Positions 5,615-10,315 of a stretch of 10,315 nucleotides of DNA are shown here, one piece after another. The stretch is from assembly GCA_035647455.1 (NCBI GenBank), contig DASRNI010000026.1:1-10315 (forward strand). Reading direction: 5' to 3'. The notes beneath the pieces are model-generated. The model worked only from the letters and a program-made list of their open reading frames with translations. It made no database searches and was not told the DNA's origin. The DNA is from UBA1361 sp035647455. GTDB lineage: Bacteria > Bacillota_I > Bacilli_A > RFN20 > CAG-826. Position 1 is the stretch's first letter, and each line of letters starts with the position of its first letter. The translations under genes and the position numbers were made by a program.

Positions 5615-7844
5615 CGTTTTCTCCTCCTAACTTAAGCCGCTTAATAAAGAGTGCATTAATGACAACAAATAAACTTGAAACGCTCATCAAGGCACTCGCA
5701 ATCATCGGATTTAACTTTTGATAGCCAAAGATACTAAAGTAAAATAGGCCAGCGGCAAGCGGAATCATCAGCGCATTATAAAAGAACGCCCAAAATAAAT
5801 TCCACTTAATCGTTTTCGTAACTTTTGTCGCAAGTTTTTTTGCCTTAATTACGTCGTAAGGATCATCATCAACTAAAATTATATCCGCACTATCAAGCGC
5901 AATTTGTGTTCCGCTGCCAAGCGCAATCCCGACGTCACTTACTTCGAGCGCGGGGGCGTCATTAATCCCGTCACCAACCATGGCGACTTTAAGTCCGCTT
6001 GCTTTAATTTTATTAATAACATCAGCTTTTTCACCCGGTAATACATTGCTATATACTTCACTAATCCCAACTAAGTTCGCTAAATGAAGCGCATTTTCAT
6101 GATTATCACCGGTTAATAAGACTGTGCGAATATTAAGTTCGTTAAGTGCGGCAATCGTTTCTTTTGTTGTCGCTTTGATTTCGTCTTGTAAAATAAAGGC
6201 GCCATAAAAAGTTTCACCGCTCGCAATATAAATATGCGTGCCAATCGTTGTAACCTTTCGGGCTTTTACCCCGTACTTTTCGAGTAAACTAAAATTTCCA
6301 ACGTAATAAGTAACACCGTCATATACACCCACAATTCCGAGCCCTGGTAAGTACTTTACCTCTTCGACAGTTTTTTCTTCGTAACCTAAGTCTCTTAAAT
6401 AAGCGACGAGCGCGCCGGCAAGTGGATGGTCGTTTTTTGTTTCAAGACCAATCACGATACTTGCAACTTCGTTTAAACCACTCTCACTAATTGTCGTTTC
6501 ATAAACTTTAAGAAAGCCGTTCGTAATTGTCCCTGTTTTATCAAAAACAACCGCGTCGATTTCATCAAGATTACTTAAAGCATCAGCGTTTTTAATCAGC
6601 ACACCATTTTCCGCGCCTTTCCCAGTTCCAACCATCACTGCGACTGGCGTAGCAAGCCCAAGCGCACAAGGACAGCTCACAACAAGCACACTAATCGCAA
6701 AGTTAAACGCTAAGTCAAAGTTATAATTACTTGAAAGAATCCAGACGATAAATACAAGAAAACTAATCCCAATAATCGTAGGGACAAAGATCCCAGCGAT
6801 TTTATCCGCTAAAAGTTGAAGTTTAACTTTACTCGTTGCCGCTTCTTCGACAAGATTAATAATTTGCTGCACGGTGGAATCATTAATTGTCCGCGTTACG
6901 CGCATATCAAACGAGCCACTGCGGTTAATCGTCGCCCCGATTACTTCGTCACCGACCGCTTTATGACGCGGGTTAGCTTCACCAGTAATTGCACTTTCAT
7001 CAACTTCACCGTACCCGCTAATAAGGACGCCATCAAGCGCAATTTTGGCCCCTGGATTAATTCTAATAACATCACCGACGGCGATTTCACGCGCATTCAC
7101 ACTAATAAACTCGCCATCAACAAGTTTTAATGCTGTTTCGGGAACAAGCGCAATAAGTTTTTCTAAGCTAGTTTTGGTTTTAACTTTTGCAAGTTCTTCT
7201 AAATAGTTTCCGATTGAAACGAAGACAACAATCATTGCTGCTGTTTCAATATAAACGTTATGGGCGTAACTTGCGGCTAAAGTGAAATCACTATTTAAAT
7301 AAATTGACGTCATCACGATCGTGTAAATTCCGTAAATTAAAGCACTTGTCGAGCCAACCGCCGTTAATGTATCCATATTCGGACTCAAGCGGAAAAGCGT
7401 TTTATAGCCGCGGACAAAGTAAGCGTAATTTAATCCTAAAATAACAAGCGCAAGACTAAACTGGACATAAAGCCCAACTAAAAGTAAATTTTCGTCCCAC
7501 GGTAAAGGAATACCAAGCATTGGCCCCATCGCAACGTACATTAAAATAATAAGAAGGGCGATACTTGTAAAAAGTTTAATCCGTGCGCGTTTAAGTGTTG
7601 CCCCGCGTTCTTGACGAATTTCACTTAATGCTTGTGTCGCAAAAATTTCCGCACTAAAACCAGCATTAGTCACTGCTTTAATGACCGCTTCATCCTGCTG
7701 TTCATTTAAAAATGTCACGTTAACGCTATTGGTTAAAAGTGAAACATCAACTTTTTTAACACCTGGGACTTTTTTAACCGCGCGCTCAACACTAGCGACA
7801 CAGCCAGCACACATCATCCCGGTTACTTTATATTTTTGTTCCAT
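5601..7844 (-). CDS. copA: Copper(I)-exporting P1B-1 ATPase
   Basis: This cytoplasmic-membrane pump expels Cu(I) at the cost of ATP. In order: one N-terminal heavy-metal-associated domain with GMMCAGC (Cys12, Cys15), membrane helices from about residue 88, the actuator-domain TGE (287-289), the transmembrane CPC metal site (391-393) in helix 6, the phosphorylated Asp435 in DKTGT, the HP pair (473-474) of the nucleotide domain, GDGINDAP (624-631), FFYN in helix 7 (Tyr689, Asn690) and MSVSS in helix 8 (Met720, Ser723, Ser724). The CPC, YN and MxxSS set marks the Cu(I) subclass. Length 747 aa is normal for a one-HMA CopA. The ATG shares its A with the stop of copZ, so the two are translationally coupled, and the 3' end encodes the csoR ribosome site. 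Confidence 0.97.
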   Translation of the reverse strand: MEQKYKVTGMMCAGCVASVERAVKKVPGVKKVDVSLLTNSVNVTFLNEQQDEAVIKAVTNAGFSAEIFATQALSEIRQERGATLKRARIKLFTSIALLIILMYVAMGPMLGIPLPWDENLLLVGLYVQFSLALVILGLNYAYFVRGYKTLFRLSPNMDTLTAVGSTSALIYGIYTIVMTSIYLNSDFTLAASYAHNVYIETAAMIVVFVSIGNYLEELAKVKTKTSLEKLIALVPETALKLVDGEFISVNAREIAVGDVIRINPGAKIALDGVLISGYGEVDESAITGEANPRHKAVGDEVIGATINRSGSFDMRVTRTINDSTVQQIINLVEEAATSKVKLQLLADKIAGIFVPTIIGISFLVFIVWILSSNYNFDLAFNFAISVLVVSCPCALGLATPVAVMVGTGKGAENGVLIKNADALSNLDEIDAVVFDKTGTITNGFLKVYETTISESGLNEVASIVIGLETKNDHPLAGALVAYLRDLGYEEKTVEEVKYLPGLGIVGVYDGVTYYVGNFSLLEKYGVKARKVTTIGTHIYIASGETFYGAFILQDEIKATTKETIAALNELNIRTVLLTGDNHENALHLANLVGISEVYSNVLPGEKADVINKIKASGLKVAMVGDGINDAPALEVSDVGIALGSGTQIALDSADIILVDDDPYDVIKAKKLATKVTKTIKWNLFWAFFYNALMIPLAAGLFYFSIFGYQKLNPMIASALMSVSSLFVVINALFIKRLKLGGENGESR

Positions 7845-8047
7845 TATAAGCGATGTGCCTCGTAACCAGCACGCATAATTGCGTTAATTACCCGTGAATC
7901 ATCAACTTCACCGTTAAAATAGACGATGACACTTTTATTCGCTAAATCAATCGTGTAGCTAATATTCCGCACACGATTCAATCTTTTTTCAACTTTTTTT
8001 TGGCAATTTGCACACATCATTCGTGGCACAATATAAGTTCGTTTCAT
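7844..8047 (-). CDS. copZ: CopZ-like copper chaperone, 67 aa
   Basis: This is a single heavy-metal-associated domain that should bind Cu(I) through Cys12 and Cys15 in the MMCANC motif and hand it to CopA and possibly CsoR. Start choice: the open frame reaches 8077, but that TTG directly precedes the operon's -10 box and cannot be used. The ATG at 8045-8047 has a strong AGGGGGG ribosome site about 6 nt upstream. The protein is unusually basic after the metal site (QKKVEKRLNRVR), which could matter for partner choice. Otherwise it has the beta-alpha-beta-beta-alpha-beta length and spacing of the family. It is first in copZ-copA-csoR-prs. Related but less distinct than textbook CopZ, so it might be a copper chaperone variant. 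Confidence 0.88.
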   Translation of the reverse strand: MKRTYIVPRMMCANCQKKVEKRLNRVRNISYTIDLANKSVIVYFNGEVDDSRVINAIMRAGYEAHRL

Positions 8048-8049
8048 AT

Positions 8050-8066
8050 ATACCCCCCTACCGTAT
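8050..8066 (-). promoter_or_regulatory. Predicted CsoR operator overlapping the copZ ribosome site
   Basis: The minus-strand sequence ATACGGTAGGGGGGTAT is an ATAC...GTAT inverted repeat with a G tract, closely like the TACC-N5-GGGGTA-type CsoR sites of Bacillus and Staphylococcus as I recall them (one mismatch in the outer bases). It covers the expected transcription start (near 8062) and includes the AGGGGGG ribosome site of copZ. Bound CsoR here would block RNA polymerase. Confidence 0.65.
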
Positions 8067-8068
8067 TT

Positions 8069-8096
8069 ATTATACAATAAAAAAAGTAATTTACAC
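8069..8096 (-). promoter_or_regulatory. Promoter of the copZ-copA-csoR-prs operon
   Basis: A perfect TATAAT lies at 8069-8074 on the minus strand, just ahead of the predicted CsoR operator. The -35 is poor: GTGTAA (8091-8096) after 16 bp is the best I see, and it falls in the loop of the upstream terminator. A repressed promoter with this layout is plausible. Confidence 0.55.
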
Positions 8097-8112
8097 GAAT
8101 AAAAACTTACTT
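8079..8112 (-). terminator. Weak terminator after the ABC exporter genes
   Basis: AAGTAA (8107-8112, including the stop codon) pairs with TTACTT (8084-8089), with TTT/AAA extending the stem across a bulged G, followed on the minus strand by seven T. The stem is AU-rich, so termination may be partial and some readthrough into the copper operon could occur. Confidence 0.4.
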
Positions 8113-9954
8113 ATCACTAATTTCTTTAAGCCGTGCGGCACTTTGTTCTTGCATAAACTGGCTTTTGTAAAGCGAAAAATATGGTCCGCGGTTTTTAAGT
8201 AGTTCCTGGTGCGTTCCTTGTTCAACAACTTTGCCGTTTTCTAAAAGCACAATTAAGTCACTACTGACGATTGTACTTAAGCGATGAGCGACGATGAAAC
8301 TTGTCCGACCTTTAAGTAATTCGTCCGTTGCTTTTTGAATGTAGTATTCAGCTTCGCTGTCAATTGAACTTGTCGCTTCGTCAAGAATTAAAATTGCTGG
8401 GTTATTTACTAATGCACGGGCAAAAGAAATAAGTTGCTTTTGCCCAACACTAAGAAGACTGCCGCCTTCACCAACAAAAGTATCGTAGCCGTTTTCAAGC
8501 GTTAAAACAAAGTCATCAAGACCAACTGCTTTACTTGCCGCAATAACTTCTTCGTCCGTTGCATTTAGCCGCCCATAACGAATATTTTCTTTAATTGACG
8601 TCGAAAATAACTCAGGCATTTGTAAAACGTAGCCAAGCTTTTCATGGAGCCACGATAAACTACGTGTGCGGTAATCTTTCCCATCAATCAGTATTTCTCC
8701 GCTTTGTGGTTCATAAAAGCGCGCGAAAAGATTAACAATCGTTGTTTTACCACTGCCTGTATGGCCAACAAGGGCGACTTTTTGACCGGCTTTAACTTTT
8801 AAGTTAAAGTTATCTAAAATAACTTCCGCCTTATTGTAGTAAAACGAAACGTTTTTAAATTCAATATCGCCAACAAGCTTTTCCCAGTTTTCCTTTTTCT
8901 GCTCGAAAAGGTCACCATACACGTCTTTTACTTCTTGCGTGTCATCTAAGTCACTCGTTGTATAAATTAAGTCAATCACCCGTTCTGCGCTCGCTTGCGC
9001 AACTTGTAAGTCATTCATAAAGCGCGTTAAGTTTAAGACTGGTTCAAAGAAATTCATTGTCGCGCGAATAAAGACGTAAACAATCCAGGCGTCACTAATT
9101 GTCCCTTTTAAGAAAAATGTGCCGCCAACAGCGATAATTAAGCTAACAACACCGTAACTTGTACTTAATAGTGTTGATGAAAAGAGTGCACTCACAAACA
9201 TTGCCCGGATACTTGCTTTTTTCATTTTCATTGCGCCTTCTTGGAATTCTGTACTTAACTCATCTTCAATTGCTAAACTTTTAGTCGTTGTTGCACCAAG
9301 AAAGCTTTCATTAAATTGGGCGGTAAGTTCACTATTATAAAAGCGGGCTTTGCGGTTTAAAAGTAAAACTTTTTTACGGAATAAAAAGGCAATGATAATT
9401 AAGATTGGTAAAAGTCCGATCACAATCAGTGCCAGTCGCCATTCGTAACTAAATAAAATCGTTACCGTGAAAAACATAAAGAAAATTGACCACGTAATAT
9501 CAAGAACACCCCACGAAATAATTCGCGCTAACTGGCGTGTATCGCTCGTCATTCGCGCCATAATCCACCCTTGCTTCGTTTTGTCATAATAGCTAAATGA
9601 TAACTTTTGTAAGTTTTTAAACGCTTCTTTACGTAAAACGTAACCGACGTTTGCTTCAAGCTTTCCGCCAAAATTAATAAAGCCAAAGACACTTAAGGCG
9701 AAGAGAAAAATTTGCAAAACACTAAGAACGATAAAGTGCGGTAAGTATGTTAAGTTACTTTGTTCAATAAAGTTTGTTAAAGCGTATTCGTTCATCGGAA
9801 TAATCAGCGCTTCAACAATGCCTAAAAGAATGGCAAAAAAGATTAAAAGAAAGAGTTCTTTTTTACTTTTCCAAATGACCCCGAAAATGCGCCGCCAGAC
9901 TTTTAAGTCGACTTTGCGAAATACTTCTTCTTTACGAAAAACGTTCGTGCTCAC
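8107..9954 (-). CDS. ABC exporter half-transporter, catalytic subunit of a heterodimer
   Basis: A type IV (multidrug/lipid exporter) half-transporter, 615 aa, with the membrane domain first and the ATPase domain last. Six helices lie at about 33-53, 72-94, 147-165, 170-192, 255-282 and 288-308. The nucleotide domain from about 362 shows Walker A GHTGSGKTT (397-405), Q-loop Gln445, signature LSVGQ (501-505, one change from LSGGQ), Walker B ILILDEA with catalytic Glu526, the D-loop, and the H-switch His557. The partner immediately upstream has Asp in place of the catalytic Glu, which points to an asymmetric heterodimer with one active site. The start is GTG (9952-9954) with an AAGGAGAG site 5-6 nt upstream that lies in the end of the previous gene. 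Substrate cannot be inferred. Confidence 0.93.
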   Translation of the reverse strand: MSTNVFRKEEVFRKVDLKVWRRIFGVIWKSKKELFLLIFFAILLGIVEALIIPMNEYALTNFIEQSNLTYLPHFIVLSVLQIFLFALSVFGFINFGGKLEANVGYVLRKEAFKNLQKLSFSYYDKTKQGWIMARMTSDTRQLARIISWGVLDITWSIFFMFFTVTILFSYEWRLALIVIGLLPILIIIAFLFRKKVLLLNRKARFYNSELTAQFNESFLGATTTKSLAIEDELSTEFQEGAMKMKKASIRAMFVSALFSSTLLSTSYGVVSLIIAVGGTFFLKGTISDAWIVYVFIRATMNFFEPVLNLTRFMNDLQVAQASAERVIDLIYTTSDLDDTQEVKDVYGDLFEQKKENWEKLVGDIEFKNVSFYYNKAEVILDNFNLKVKAGQKVALVGHTGSGKTTIVNLFARFYEPQSGEILIDGKDYRTRSLSWLHEKLGYVLQMPELFSTSIKENIRYGRLNATDEEVIAASKAVGLDDFVLTLENGYDTFVGEGGSLLSVGQKQLISFARALVNNPAILILDEATSSIDSEAEYYIQKATDELLKGRTSFIVAHRLSTIVSSDLIVLLENGKVVEQGTHQELLKNRGPYFSLYKSQFMQEQSAARLKEISDK

Positions 9955-9955
9955 C

Positions 9956-10315
9956 TTACTCTCCTTCCTTCACTAATGCTAAAAACTCCGTTTCAAGTTC
10001 TCCTTGAATATCCCATAAAGTTTTATATAAGCCTTTTTTATTTGCCAGTGTATCGTGCGTGCCGATATCACTCACTGTTTTATTATCAATCACAATAATT
10101 TGATCCGCTTCTTTCGCCGTCGTAATCCGATGCGTAATAATTAAGCTCGTATGCATACTTTCTTTTTCGTTTAAAGCACTGCGAATTAAGGCATCAGTTT
10201 TATTATCAACCGCACTTAAAGCGTCATCAAAGATTAAAATCGGTTTATCACTTACTAAGACACGGGCAATGGCAACGCGCTGCTTTTGGCCACCAGAAAG
10301 TGTTGTGCCCCGTTC
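9956..10315 (-). CDS. ABC exporter half-transporter, degenerate subunit (partial, C-terminal 119 aa)
   Basis: Only the end of this gene is inside the window; its beginning lies beyond the right edge, and the apparent internal ATG at 10154-10156 is not a start. The in-frame translation to the edge gives a canonical signature LSGGQKQR, Walker B ILIFDDA and the D-loop SAVD, then the H-switch ITHR, followed by the family's usual C-terminal tail. Walker B ends in Asp-Asp rather than Asp-Glu, so the catalytic carboxylate is replaced, as in the non-catalytic subunit of heterodimeric exporters. The stop codon is separated from the next start by 1 nt, so the two are translationally coupled. Walker A and the membrane domain are not visible. 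Confidence 0.9.
   Translation of the reverse strand, partial: ERGTTLSGGQKQRVAIARVLVSDKPILIFDDALSAVDNKTDALIRSALNEKESMHTSLIITHRITTAKEADQIIVIDNKTVSDIGTHDTLANKKGLYKTLWDIQGELETEFLALVKEGE

Noticed and set aside
6816..7130. Plus-strand open frame of 104 codons antisense to copA
   Set aside because: It mirrors a conserved stretch of CopA in reverse, carries no motif and no ribosome site; the same applies to the frames at 1520-1771, 1873-2190, 3334-3544, 7681-7878 and 8008-8202.
8048..8077. Ten-residue N-terminal extension of CopZ starting at TTG 8077
   Set aside because: The extension is encoded by the -10 box and the operator, whereas the ATG at 8047 has a strong ribosome site and gives the family's normal N terminus.
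10154..10156. ATG as start of a 66-aa protein ending at 9956
   Set aside because: The frame stays open to the window edge and encodes an ABC signature and Walker B upstream of this ATG, so it is an internal methionine of a longer gene.

Overview
The window comes from an AT-rich, low-GC Gram-positive-type bacterium (Bacillota or Mycoplasmatota). The case rests on Bacillus-like tRNAs with encoded CCA ends, strong AGGAGG-type ribosome sites, TTG-type/TATAAT promoters with 16-17 bp spacers, TAA-rich stops, and a CsoR/CopA/CopZ copper set. Conserved tryptophans of CopA are read from TGG and no gene needs TGA as tryptophan, so nothing calls for a reassigned code. I cannot name the genus. Every gene I can support, protein or RNA, lies on the minus strand, so read the window from right to left.

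From right to left: (1) 10315-8107, the end of one ABC half-exporter and a complete partner, separated by 1 nt, probably an asymmetric heterodimeric multidrug/lipid exporter. (2) 8074-4422, a copper homeostasis operon: a promoter with a CsoR-type operator lying on its ribosome site, copZ, copA (1-nt overlap), csoR (14-nt overlap) and, unusually, a divergent PRPP synthetase gene as fourth member. (3) 4408-4183, a monocistronic 40-codon rubredoxin-like zinc-ribbon gene with its own promoter and terminator. (4) 4132-2861, an MTA/SAH-deaminase-like amidohydrolase, followed by the initiator tRNA gene and a strong terminator at 2690-2714. (5) 2630-981, a CoA-disulfide/polysulfide reductase with a fused rhodanese domain. 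(6) 913-449, an unrecognised four-helix membrane protein with its own promoter and terminator. (7) 327-136, a tRNA-Asp/tRNA-Phe pair with promoter and terminator. (8) 80-1, a promoter and a palindrome belonging to a gene beyond the left edge.

The functional themes are metal and thiol handling (copper export, CoA/sulfur reductase with rhodanese, rubredoxin-like protein) and nucleotide salvage (PRPP synthetase, MTA/SAH deaminase). The most unusual observations are an initiator tRNA in which the usual position 1/72 mismatch is a U1:A72 pair while the T stem carries two U-U mismatches, the CsoR-like operator fused with the copZ ribosome site, prs inside a copper operon, and the tiny rubredoxin-like gene.
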